Assembly: GCA_021014325.1 (NCBI GenBank)
Contig: CM037464.1
Span: 3,937,127 to 4,001,126 of the forward strand
Direction: 5' to 3'
DNA length: 64,000 nt
From: Plazaster borealis
Taxonomy: Eukaryota > Echinodermata > Asteroidea > Forcipulatida > Labidiasteridae
In this document: positions 46,148 through 57,316 of the stretch, one piece after another
Position numbering within the stretch: position 1 is the stretch's first letter
How the letters are laid out: each line of letters begins with the position of its first letter
Translations under genes and position numbers: made by a program
Notes under the pieces: model-generated
What the model saw: the letters and a program-made list of their open reading frames with translations, nothing else
Databases searched by the model: none
Told to the model about the DNA's origin: nothing

Positions 46148-49100
46148 TTAAGAGGCGGGGTTGTCTTTCTGGAGGGCGTCGGCCATGAAGAGTTTACCGA
46201 AGCTGGACGCTCCCATCTTGTTGATCTCTGTGCAGTAATTCTTCATCTGACCAGCCATTAACATGCTCTCCAGGCGGAGAGGGGGCTGAGGAGATTTGAA
46301 TAACTTAGTCAGGTCCTCGTCGGGGAGGGGCGGGTCCCCCCGCGCGATCCTTGCGCTGTTTTCTTGTGTCTGGATGAAAGGGAGGAGACAAATGGAGGTG
46401 AAGGACCATCAAAGGAAGGTAGTGATTGGAATGATCTACATGGAATGTCTACATAGTTAGGGGCCATTCAGAATGATCAACGATTAAAAATTCTGATCTT
46501 TTTTTTGAAATTGTTTTGACCTACCAACCACGCAAAATTTTGATGTCTTCATATTGACAGACTATTTAATATACCCTATAATAATAATTATAGTGGCTTC
46601 TTATATAGCGCTCAAATCCGTCACTCAGTGACGTTCATGGCGCTCCAACATTCAATGTTTTTCCTGTAAGGTATGTGGAGCTATGTTTGTTTTCCTTTGC
46701 ATAGCACCATGTAATGGTTTACAAAGTGCTATGGCGCAATATGCTGCCATCCAGACAAGGAACACTTAGGCAAACCCCTTCTCTTTGCGATAAGTGCACT
46801 GGGGCGCAACAATAATGGTGAAGTGTCTTGCTTAAGGACACAAGTGTCACGACCGGGACTCGAACCCACACTCTGCTGAACAGAAACACCAGGGCCCAGT
46901 TTCATAGCACTGCTTAACGGTTAGCAAATTTGTGCTAACTGTAGCAGAAAAATTTGCTTAAGCGTAAGCGTATTTCACAGGTTAGCAAGAAAATAAGGCG
47001 GCCATCTTGCACGTTCACAATGGTTTTTCATTGTTACGTCATTCATTTTCGTGCAGTAAGCACCGGAAGCGTGCGTTTTCGTGTGCTTATGGTTAGCAGC
47101 GCTATGAAATAGAACCTCGTACGTAAGCACAGAATCGGCTGTTAAGCAGCTCTATGAAATTGGGCCCAGAGCTTGACTCCGGTGCTCTTAACCGCTTGGC
47201 TGCGACACGCCATAACATACACAGAAGAACAAAGTAATGCCTCAAATGAAGCACATATTTTAAAAAAAATGCTTTCCAAGCTCAGGAGGTTTTCAATGGC
47301 TTTTCCTGGCTTCCAGCATGCAATTTCTTTAGTTGAAACAGAAGAGAAAATCCTTGCCATCTCCCCATCGGGCGCGGAGGTCAATTATCGAAACAACGTT
47401 TGACCGTTAACAATGGAACTGCATAGAAAGTTCTTCTATCATTTGAATTGAAAACTGAATTTCTGTTTTCAGTTGTTTCTTTCGACCAACCCACCCACAA
47501 TTTTGAGAAAAAAAGTTCGAAATTTTAAAACATTGATGATCCTGGGCTGTTTTGAACAGCAGTTTATAATAAAAGACCTTGAAAAGTATAAAAACATGAA
47601 ATTTATGAAACTTTGACATCATTAGGTCATTCTTAGACTTACTCTTCATTAGCTCATTTTTAGACTTACTCTTTTGTATGTATACTGTTGTTTATTCTGT
47701 TGTAGTTTAGTCATCGCTCGTTGATAATTCATGTATTTGTTGGTTTCCTGGGCGAGGTCGTCAACATAGTCCATCAGTAACTCTAAATTCTTCTCCAGCA
47801 TGTTCCTGGAAATGTCAAAGAAAAACAAGTTAATAATATTGACTCTTATATAGCGCAATTCCAAAGAGTGATCGTTGCGCTTCAAACATTATTACCCCTG
47901 GTCACTCGGCCATTTATTTCATTCCTTAAACCATCTCAGCTCCCTTGGGAGTATACAGCCTGTGCTGCCAAGTAAGTAGCGCACTAAGCTAAATCAATCC
48001 CAAGAACCATCTCTGCCCTCACAGGTACCCATTTATATCCCTGGGTGAAGAGAAGCAATTGTAGTTAAGTGACTTGCTCAAGGACACAAGTGTCATGACC
48101 GGGATTTGAACCCACGCCCTGATGACTCGGCAACCAGAACTTGAGTCCAATGCACTAAACTGCTCGGCCACGACATGCCACAATGATCAGGCAATATCTA
48201 TTGAGGTTGTGGAAGTTTTTATAACAGCATTTGGTTCTTGCTCCTTCAATCTCAACACAGAAGGCGTTTTGATTACTGTGTGACCATTCAATATCACCCA
48301 CTGTGGTTTAGAATGATAGATGAACTATGCCATCCCACAATATGATATCATGTGGTAACTATATCCACACAGTACACAGTCAACCCTCCTACTGTCTAAC
48401 CATTCAATATCGTCCACTGTGGTTTTCAATGATAGATAGACTATGCCAGCCTACAACATGATATCATGTGGTAAAGACACCTACAAAATACACAGTCAAC
48501 CCTCGTACTGTCTGACCATTCACTATCATCCACTGTGGTTTTGAATTATAGATAAACTGTGCCAAGCCACAATATGATATATTGCGGATGCATCTAAGAA
48601 ACACGATGACAGTCGGAGGGTTATGATTTTGCGTTCCACCCAAACTTACCCCGATGATAAACTCAGGAAGTTGTCTCCAGTGGGTGGCGATATTTCCTTG
48701 ATCTCACAGAGGAGTGTGTTGATAAGGTAGGAGTTATGGATGACGATGGGAATCTCCTCAAAGACATTCTCGTAGCAAAGCCCCGTCTTCTTCAGACTGA
48801 ATCAGGAGAAGAAGAAAACAAAAAGACACAAATAATTTATCCTGAAGACAATCCGAAGCACACTGATTGAAACGTTGAGTTGTGAATCCATCGATTTTTT
48901 TCAGAACAATCACAAGAGAGGGATTATTACATGGTGTTACCGCAAACCTTTCTAGATTGTATCTCTGCCATTCAAAGTTTCAAATCCTACTCATCCTACT
49001 GACGCAAACTACTTTTTCCACTTAATTCTACGATCAAAGAGCCTTCAACTTTATTGCACTTTCATTATGGAATGACTTACTACTTCATATTCGCCAAGCT

Positions 49101-52100
49101 GACTCTCTTCAGATTTTCAAGGAACTTTTAAAGACTCATTTGTTTGAAGCTATTTTTTTGGTAACATATTGCTATATTTATTTCATTTCATTGTTTTACG
49201 CTTTGAGTTGCGCATAGAGGCTCCTGCATTATGCGTTATATAAATGCGCCATATAAATGTCTCGTATTATTATTTTTATGTACATGGTGTAACCGCAAAC
49301 CTTTACTAGATTGTATCTCCACCATGCAAAGTTTCAAATCCTACTCATGTACATGGTGTTACCGCAAACCTTTCTAGATTGTATCCCACCATTCAAAGTT
49401 TCAAATCCTACTCATGTACATGGTGTTACCGCAAACCTTACTAGGTTGTGTATCTTTACCATTCAAAGTTTCAAAATCTACTCATGTACATGGTGTTACA
49501 TCAAACCTTACTAGACTGTATTCCCACCATGCAAAGTTTCAAATCCTATAAATAAATACATTCATTTTTCAATAATGGTTCTGCCCTAGTAATTCATTTG
49601 TAAGTTTTTGTAAAAACACATTGTTAAAAAAAACAATACATCATTGTATTTTGGAAGAGGAAGCAGGGTTCTCCCCAAATTTTTGAAAACTGTGGGGCAT
49701 CCTGGACCCAAATTTTGGAAGTTTGGACGAAGCGCGCTGAATTGAAACAAGGTCTTCAGAACGTTTTCTACTGTTTATCTTGGTTTTAAAAGCCCTACTG
49801 TGCAATCTGGAGCATTCAATTGATTTTCTCTTGATGTTTTTTTGTGAAAAAAAATTTGCGCGTGTCGGCTCGATACGCTAGCTTGTCACGGGGAGAACCC
49901 TGGGAAGGTCATTATTCTCTAGTTATCAATAAACACACCTTAATACAACCAACTTGTGAATTAAAAAATCAACATTTTTTCACATTTTATTGCACCATCA
50001 GCATGTCAGTTACGCTTATTTTGATTGCGGAAATCGAAATAAGCAACATTGATTTTAGGGTCTTCAAACGCTATCTTCTTGACTGTGACAATATTTCTCT
50101 AGAAATTGACATTGGTATAAACTTTACAATCATTGAGCTTTCAGAATTGAAAAAAGCTACTGCTAGATGTTGGAAGTGTGGTCGGTTTAAGATAAGGGAA
50201 GGCATCTAACAACTCTGTTCAGAAGTCATAATCCTTTCCTTACTTAAAATTTAATGAAAGCTACAGCTAGAATTTGAAGTTGGGTTGGGTTAAGATATGA
50301 GAATCTTAAGTTTCTGTTGAGAAGTCATAATCCTTTCCTTGCTTTCAAATTAAGGAAAGCTACGGCTAGAATTTGAAGTTGAGGTGGATGAGAAATGAGA
50401 AGGCAACTTACGCGTCTGTTGAGAAGTCATAATCTTTGTAAGACCCCATGGCACTCTGTGTTAACCTGTAGGCCTTCAGGCTTAGCGTGGACTTAGACGT
50501 CTTCAGCGGATCTAAAGGATTGAAATAAGATGGATTCATGGTACCTTGGAAAATCAAATAGTGGATCCTTTGGCTCTTTGTGATGTAAAATGCATTCTGT
50601 ATCGTATGAAAAAGCGTGTTGTGACCAATCAGTCTATTGCACTGTATTCAAGTTCTGTCGCTCCACCACCAAAAGGATCGAAGAGAAGGGAAGTACCGGT
50701 GTGGCAGGAGATTCTGTCTCCCCCCCCCCCCCCCGAGATTCTGTCCCCCCATACGGCGAACTGTGTACAATATTCTTCTGATAGCACCCTCTTTTGAATC
50801 AAACTCCTTCAACCCATGTTGGCGTGTCGGGCCGAGCGGATAAGAACACTGAACTCAAGCTCTGGTGTTTCTGATCAGCAGAGTGTGGGTTCGAATCCCA
50901 GTCGTGACACTTGTGTCCTTAAGCAAGACACTTAACCACATGCTTCGTCCTTCGGATGGGGCATTAAGCCGTAGGTCCCGTGTGTTATGTAATGCACGTA
51001 AAAGAACCCAATGCACTTATCGTAAAGAGAAGGGGTTCGCCCCGGTGTTCCTTGTTTGATTGGCTGCATATTGTGCCACAGCACCTTGTAAACCATTACA
51101 TGGTGCTATGCAAAGGAATAGGTGTCATACTTCAACACGTAACTCCACTTACCTTGTAGGAAAAATACTGAGCACTTTGAGACACCCATCGGGAGTATAA
51201 AGTGCTTTATAAGAACTGCGTATTATTATGTCAATTCCCTATATGGGGGGGGACAGAATCTTCGGGGGACAGATTTCCCTGTGACACCGGCTTCCACATG
51301 TCCATTATAAGCGCCAACTTGTAGACAGTGTATTTTCCTACTCCTAAACCTAACTCTAACCCTAACTCTAACCCTAACCCTAACCCTAACCCTAAACCCT
51401 AGCATGTAAATTACGAGAGGGTTTTCGGAATATAGGGTTGTCGGAATATAGAGCAGTCACAAAATCTACAAGTAAACCCGGTTAGGATTCAAACCTAGAA
51501 CAATCACTCTCCCATATCTCTTCTTACCGTAGATGAGGACCACTGATTCCTCTATGGAGTGTTGGTAGTTGAACTGGGAGTCTAGCAGAGCCTTATTGAG
51601 GAAGGTGCCGTACTGTGTTGATTGATACCAGCCAACGTGTAGATGATCTATATTGACGTGTCGTAGATTCCGCATCATCTCCATCTGGTATAATACTGTA
51701 CACCAAAATAATAAATAAACAAAAACAGACTAAAACTAAATATAGATCTATATAGGATTTGAGGCATTGCATGGTGAGGTATCAATGTATATCCGGTTTG
51801 CAGTAACACCATGTGTATATCTACTGTGCTGTGTAGATATTGTTCTTTGAGAAGTTGTCTTGCTATTTATTCTACTGCTGTGGAGTAGATTTCTGAAATC
51901 GGGAGACTATTCTACTGCCGCGGAATTTGGGAGACTACCAAGTTCTGAAAAGAACTGTCCTGCCTATTAACTACTACCTGGGTGGGAATACTACTTTCGC
52001 TTAGAGGATCGAGGGGACTTCTTGTTATAAACTTCACTGCCGAGGAGTGATTTCTTAATTGGTCTCCAAATTTCTTGCCACCTTAGTACGCAGCCCCAGT

Positions 52101-53251
52101 TAGTTAATTTGGTGGTGCTAGTAGCCCTACTTCCCAATTGTGTGATACTAAATAACAATACAAATTGGGAACATTATGATTTGTTGTACCTCTTACGTCA
52201 GTCTAAGGCAGGCCTGGAAATTACAAGGAGGCCATGGTCTCTGTTGCCCCTGGTCTTGGCCTTGGTGCCCCATCAAAACTTTCCCATAGACTTTAAGATT
52301 TTCCAAGGGAAGTGCCCTTTGCGAAATGTCAATTTCCTTGCCCTCTCAAGTCAAAGATGAAATTCCAGGCTTGCTATGTATGGGGCGTGACCAAGAGCTT
52401 TGATTATCACAGGTATATTCAAGCTTGGTGTCTAGGAAATTCTTAACGCTTACCATCATCAAAGTTTTCTTCATCTGCGTGTTTTGGAAACGGGAAACAA
52501 TTTGTAATTTCCAGTGTGTCATCTTGAACGAGACCGAGGAGGACCCCCTGGACAAGTTCCCCAGCACTACCTCCTTCCTCCTCACAATGCTTGATGATCT
52601 TCAACACGACCTGCCGTTCAAATAATAGGAAATAAAACCAAAGTTGTAGTACTTGTACAGAGAAATTATAAGTGAAAAAGTGGTATTCAGTTTCATTTCC
52701 TTTTTCTCTCGTATAGACTAGTGAATAAGATTAGAATATTAATTAGGCCCTATTAATTATATTATGATTTTATTTTTCATCATCAATTTTTAGTGGACAA
52801 AATGTTTAATATTTAGTTAGGTTAGTGAAGCATGTGAAGTACGCCTCATACATGTTCTCATTTCACATTCCTTGAGGATTATTTAAAGTATTGAATATGA
52901 AATACATGAAAGATGATGTAGAATTTGTATGGACTTATTTTCCTTCATTTCAAGCCTGATCGTATTTTTTTACATGTTTGAATAGACAGGTCCCCAATGT
53001 ACAGAACGTTTATTACGTTCAGGTACCCTTCAGGACTGTGGCAAGATTCTATGTGATCCAGATGGATAATGTTTCTTCAATTATCTAAATTATTCAAAGA
53101 ATCTAAGAATCTTGTCTTTGTAATTCCAATAGAATATGTAATATTGAACAAATAAACAACATTAAACAGTTAAAAATAGCAGTCATTTTCTCACCAAACC
53201 ATCGATTTGTACTCTTGCCACAGGAGCGTCCAACGTGCTTGCGGTCGCCAT
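46148..53251 (-). CDS. EIF3H: Eukaryotic translation initiation factor 3 subunit H
   Basis: eIF3h is an MPN-domain subunit of the eIF3 complex that helps load mRNA on the 40S ribosome. Seven coding exons on the minus strand: 53195-53251, 52454-52610, 51528-51695, 50412-50511, 48650-48796, 47670-47805, 46148-46369. All have GT/AG borders and the phases agree (0,1,1,2,2,0). The product is 328 residues, close to the human protein (about 350). MPN core: [57 protein letters not shown] and [20 protein letters not shown] followed by VGWYQS keeps the histidines, but there is no full JAMM metal site, as usual for eIF3h, so no peptidase activity is expected. The C-terminal half has [20 protein letters not shown] and [12 protein letters not shown]...[10 protein letters not shown], typical of the family. 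Introns hold many repeats. Confidence 0.97.
46581..47212 (-). mobile_element. SINE copy S4 interrupted by a family A element
   Basis: Minus-strand SINE: tail at 46581 (ATT repeat, gcgctcaaatccgtcactc), body and B box (gggactcgaaccc) up to 46892. It resumes at 47167 with agagcttgactccggtgc and the A-box head up to 47212. The gap, 46893-47166, is a complete family A element. Lies in EIF3H intron 6. Confidence 0.85.
46893..47166. mobile_element. Family A inverted-repeat element inserted in a SINE
   Basis: Ends GGCCCAGTTTCATAG and ctatgaaattgggcc (14 of 15 bases complementary). CAG lies on both sides (46890-46892 and 47167-47169). Removing the element and one CAG restores the SINE phrase caccagagcttga, which proves the 3-bp target duplication. 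274 bp. Confidence 0.9.
47831..48183 (-). mobile_element. tRNA-derived SINE copy S5, other subfamily
   Basis: The head is S1-like (minus strand: tcgtggccgagcagtttagt, B box gggttcaaatccc). The body is different (ctcagctcccttgggagtat, gcagcctgtgctgccaag) and matches the copy that runs off the right edge at 63813-64000. Confidence 0.75.
48270..48600 (-). repeat. 116-bp tandem repeat, three units, in EIF3H intron 4
   Basis: Unit marked by accattcaatatc... cactgtggtttt... gatagat... actatgcc... atgatatcatgtgg... cacagtcaaccct. It is the reverse complement of the tandem repeat at 59797-60045 and 61185-61520. Confidence 0.85.
48842..48880 (+). repeat. Hammerhead-like / Penelope terminal motif
   Basis: CTGAAGACAATCCGAAGCAC then ACTGATTGAAACGTTGAG; followed by the atggtgttaccgcaaacc unit, as at 3700-3780. 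Confidence 0.5.
49010..49272 (+). pseudogene. LINE 3' fragment inserted in a tandem array
   Basis: A decayed frame gives [16 protein letters not shown] and [15 protein letters not shown], the usual C-terminal end of a non-LTR retrotransposon ORF2. It is followed by gcgccatataaatgtctcg and an ATT tail. It sits between a solitary 70-bp unit (48930-49005) and the main array at 49279. Confidence 0.65.
49279..49560 (+). repeat. About 70-bp tandem repeat, four units
   Basis: Unit: tacatggtgttaccgcaaac, ctttctagattgtatc, ccaccatgcaaagtttcaaa, tcctactcatg. The same unit forms the outer arms of the 3541-3780 palindrome and lies beside the motif at 48842, so it belongs to that retroelement family. Confidence 0.85.
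49668..49911 (+). mobile_element. Inverted-repeat element family G, copy 1
   Basis: Ends CAGGGTTCTCCC and gggagaaccctg, 12-bp perfect inverted repeats. The interior includes ctgtggggcatcctggaccc and gatacgctagcttgt. The second copy is at 56832-57128. hAT-like by the CAGGG start; no clear target duplication. Confidence 0.7.
50690..51295. mobile_element. Inverted-repeat arms flanking SINE S6
   Basis: The left arm (50690-50755: accggtgtggcaggagattc... gattctgtccccccatac) and right arm (51243-51295: tatggggggggacagaatc... gtgacaccggc) are inverted copies. The SINE and its flanks lie between them, in EIF3H intron 3. Confidence 0.65.
50820..51230 (+). mobile_element. tRNA-derived SINE copy S6 (full length)
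   Basis: Head gcgtgtcgggccgagcggat, B box gggttcgaatccca, body and tail (aagtgctttataagaactgc, then attatt). Among the copies closest to S1. Confidence 0.85.
51343..51408. repeat. Interstitial telomere-type repeat
   Basis: Roughly nine to ten ccctaa units (variants cctaac, ctctaac) in EIF3H intron 3, about 50 bp beyond the inverted-repeat arm at 51295. The unit equals the metazoan TTAGGG telomere repeat. Confidence 0.9.
52208..52375. mobile_element. Inverted-repeat element family F, copy 1
   Basis: Ends GCAGGCCTGGAAATT and aattccaggcttgc. The interior (gcccctggtcttggccttgg, ttttcccatagactt-like) is shared with 62739-62911. Lies in EIF3H intron 2. Confidence 0.75.
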
Positions 53252-55977
53252 TTTGCCGGTAAAAATAGTTGCTGCTAAAATTCACAAAGATTCATGTGAT
53301 ATGAATATTTATGAGCTGACGTCATTGCAAGAGATTAACTTAAAAATGGGACTGGTTCTGAGACGAACATTCTTTTATTTTAAGAAGGATTCATTTGCAA
53401 GTTTTTTTTCTCTAAAGTGCACGGATTCAGAAATTTCTGTGGAGCAGGTGCCATGCAGGCACACCAAGATAATCGGGCTACGAAGAACGGATAAATTCCA
53501 CCCTTTTATTTGCAGCAGTTAAAATTATGAAAATAATAAGAAAGCCATTTTGACTGCGCAGTGCGTCCAAATAAAATGCATGAATAACGTCAGCATAATA
53601 GAGTGTTAATTGGATACTACTGAGGTAGCACTAGTTGTGCATGTGCAATGGAGATATGATACCCTCTCTACTTACCGAATAGAATTTGCCATTTTGCCAC
53701 CATAGTGCAGTTCGTCGGTAAAAAATCTGATCGCGGCAAAAGCCTGCAAATATTGGTGATGTCCAGGGGTGTTGTTGTTCTAGGACTCGTTTAATGCAAC
53801 GAGGGCGGGTTAAGGTCAAAGTGTACCTTGGTTCAGAGGTGAAATACTACCAAAGTTCCTCCATTCAGTCAGTCAAGTTTTTCTTCTTTTGCCAAAGTAA
53901 CGGTTCGCATGACAGCGGAGACTTTGTCTCTAGAGGATTTCTCAGAAACCAGGGGTTCTTACTTATACAATTACTACGGGACGGGTGTTTTCTTAGCCGC
54001 CCAGAGCACCGACGTGACCCGACGACCGACCAAACCAAACTACGTACGGCCAAGGCAAATTTCCAGTTGTAGGGCCCGCAGTACCGAAGGTGAGGAGCCT
54101 CTCTGAGCATAGAACTGTCTCATTTTGGAGCCCCTGTTGCAATAATATACAAATACAGACTTTTCCCTCTGGAAATGTTCTTTTCACAATGCATGCCTCG
54201 AGGTAACAACCGGGAACAGGAGCTCGATTATTGTTTAGTTTCAATCTGAAACCTCACTTGGGGGAATAAAGTTCCTAATCGTACAAACAGTCAGTTTCTC
54301 AGAAATATAATGCTGTCAATTTTAGTGTACACTCGATATTATCTTTGAAATGTCTATACATTTTATTGTTGAATTATGGCATCCATCTTTTCATAATTAT
54401 ACTCATTGTTATTTGTTTCAACTGTATGTTTAATTGTCATTGTCAGCATGAAAAATAAATGTGCATTGAATTGAATTGAATTGAATTGTAAAAAGTCAAG
54501 CGTAAAACCCCTCAAATCACCATAATTGCTTTGATTACTATACAATCGAAATGTCTTTCGTTGTTTTCGTACACTAAAAAACGGGATAACCCACGGCAAC
54601 ATCAGCAACATTGTGTTAAAAAGTTTTTGTAGGAAGAAAATATATCGGGTGAAATTTATGTGAGACGGGTTTTTTTTTACGACCCCGATCCTGCTGCTGC
54701 TCGGCTGGCTTGCTCCGCCCAACCTCATGAATTATTAAGATACACATGGATAACTGTGAATATTTGTTGGTAAATATCTTTTTATTAAGTCAACAGTTAC
54801 AACGCCAAAAGGAAAAAATGAGAATCACTAAAATAAATTTACAACTGAGTTACATTTCAGATTATTTCTTGTATCAAATTAATGTGTTAAGTTTTATTTA
54901 AAATATTAAAAGATATTGGTTGTTGAAACACATTTTCGAAGAGCTTGATTTCCCACAATGCAATGTATTCTACCTCAAGATGGCTGCGCCCATGTGCTTA
55001 TCAAACTTGTCTTTCCAGTTTGCTGTAGTTTTTTAAAGACCGAATAAAAAGGTATTTTCTTTATTCTGTTTATGGAAAAGTTCAATGACTTGCACAAGCT
55101 GATAATGAGTGATATGCAGGACAGACTGTCAACGTTTTTAGTAGCTGTAGTGTTATTTAGCAGTGTGACTGTAGTGTCAGTTTTGTCGTCAGTCGACCCC
55201 TGTAGTGTAGCGTAGGGCTCAATCAACTGTCAACAAAATAACTGCGCTGACCCCCACCATCCGACCCGTGTGTACGGTCTTTCACTTCAGCGTGGCTGTA
55301 TGTGTACACATGGAGGGGATGGAGGAAGGAGGTACACACAACTACCTTGTGCATGGATGAATGAATATGTAATGTCAGGTGAATGTAGTGTTAAGACAGC
55401 AAAGCTGGGCAGCCGGGAAGTTGCTTTCCTCACTAGCCCAGGTTGGACTCCTCCGTTGCATACAACGCGACGGAGTCCAGGGTATAAAGGTCCTCAGGCA
55501 TTGCGACAAAATTTATATATAACCATTTTTTATCATATTTTTACCGTTTTGAGGAAGCTGAAACGTGACTCACATGTTCCTTGTGTCCGGAACCTTGCGC
55601 CTGCTCTATTCAGAATTGCCAATTTTATCATTGGATGACATTATTGTGAAAATAAAATGGAAATTGACACATTCGTTGCGACAACCTCAACTGACATGGA
55701 ACCAAGTCCACAAAAGAGGGCGCTGTCTAACCCGTAACACTGAACGCTTTTTCTTCCGGGCGGCAACACGACGGAGTCACAGCACCAGTGCACAACTTGG
55801 ATTTATTTTCGGAAATAATGTCATTCATGGATGTATTTGATAGGTTTTGAACTCAGCAAAAGTGTAATTAAAGGCACCAAGAATAAGTGAATGGAGTTTC
55901 AGCTTCTCAAATTAGGTAAAAATATTTTAAAATGTTACTCAAAATTTTGTTTGCATTGTAAAGGATCTTTATACCCA

Positions 55978-56011
55978 GGACGTCAGTGCAGTGGCACTGA
56001 CTGACGTCCTA
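55978..56011. promoter_or_regulatory. Palindrome with two CRE-like sites
   Basis: aggacgtcagtgcagtggcac then tgactgacgtcct: arms pair over about 15 bp and each contains GACGTCA or TGACGTC, the CREB/ATF core. About 1.3 kb upstream of UTP23. The regulatory role is inference. Confidence 0.35.
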
Positions 56012-56831
56012 CCAGGGCTACTTTCCTCACCATCATGCCTTCACTTTTAGCATGCTTAGCTTTTTTAGGGCCAGCCTTCACTATGTCCTTCCTTAATAGT
56101 TAGTTAAGTTTAGTTTTGTCATTCATTCAACGAACAAGCCATCTAATCTATCATAGTAAAATCTGGAATTTTCTCCAGCTTACTTCCTCGGACAGATCGT
56201 CATCACTGTCATGATTGATGATTACAGTACTACTACATGTACTACACTACAGTCACCCCACGTTTACCATTCAATCATGATTTATATAGTTTTTTCCTTT
56301 TTCCTTTCTTTTTTGGTTGTCAGGTTGTTGCATGATAGTTTTGCATTGAACTTTTAATGTTTACAGCCAGGGCATTCTTCAGTCTCTCTGAAGTTCAAGA
56401 TTTTCAGAAATCTAGCTACTCTAGATGTAATGAATAGCTTGTATTTTACTGTCTGCAGAACTGAAGAGAGTTGCGATAAACCCTCCTCGATCCTCCTCCC
56501 AAAGGTCGTAGTTCAGAGGGTTACAATGAAACCATGTCAGATGCCATGTGTAAACATTTTGTAGTATTTGACCTTTTATTTCAACATTATATATAAGTCT
56601 ATCCACATGACCCAACTGAGTACATTAAGGATGAGTAGAGTACTCAATTGAGGTTAGATGGTTTCGATTTCATCACAACTAAATGTATTACTTACATTTA
56701 CAAACAGTGAATGGGGTCTTACTCTTTGTTTATGAATCCAACAATCTTGTTTTTTCTCAAGTGTGATGGCACTGTTGCCAAAAAATATATCCCATAATTC
56801 CTTTAACTTCACCTGTTATTTGCGATAAACC

Positions 56832-57128
56832 TCAGGGTTCTCCCGAGGTTTTTTCAATACTGTGGGGCATTCTGGACCCAAATTTTGGAAGTTTGGCCGA
56901 AGCACGCTGAATTGAAACAAGGTCTTCGGAATGTTTTCTACTCGGTGTTTATCTTGGTTTTGAAAGCCCTACTGTGCAATCTGGAGCATTCTAAATATGG
57001 TTTTCTCTTGATGTTTTTTGTGAAAAAAACAAAAAAACAAACCCTGAATTGACCGCAACTTGTGCGTATCGGCACGCAAATCGCGCGTGTGGGCCCGATA
57101 CGCTAGCTTGTACATTGGGAGAACCCTG
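56832..57128 (+). mobile_element. Inverted-repeat element family G, copy 2
   Basis: Ends CAGGGTTCTCCC and gggagaaccctg, the same interior as copy 1 plus a small internal duplication around cgtatcggcac / cgtgtgggcccg. Ends about 190 bp upstream of the UTP23 ATG. Confidence 0.75.
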
Positions 57129-57316
57129 CACCCTGTGACTGAGTTTGATTAAAAATGTACGCCTAATTGTATTTTAGGCATTTGTTTAATCTATTATTAT
57201 TTGTATCTAACTTTTCTCATATAAAGACTACAAATTATTTTGTAGTGCTTCACTCAATTGTGTGTAAATGTTTTTCTCAGTTTAGATTTAGTGACGTCCT
57301 TAAGATCTAGTCGGCC

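Larger units (their letters stand above)
53252..57316. other. Spacer between divergent EIF3H and UTP23
   Basis: The two start codons are 4.1 kb apart and face away from each other, so both promoters should lie here. Immediately upstream of EIF3H the sequence is gccattttgccggtaaaaat, repeated in variant form at 53690-53725 (gccattttgccaccatag... cggtaaaaaat). A reading frame at 53909-54106 is not convincing. A CRE-containing palindrome is at 55978-56011 and a family G element at 56832-57128. Confidence 0.6.

Noticed and set aside
53865..54110. Possible exon on either strand between EIF3H and UTP23
   Set aside because: GC is raised, but no convincing acceptor-donor pair or recognisable peptide was found on either strand.
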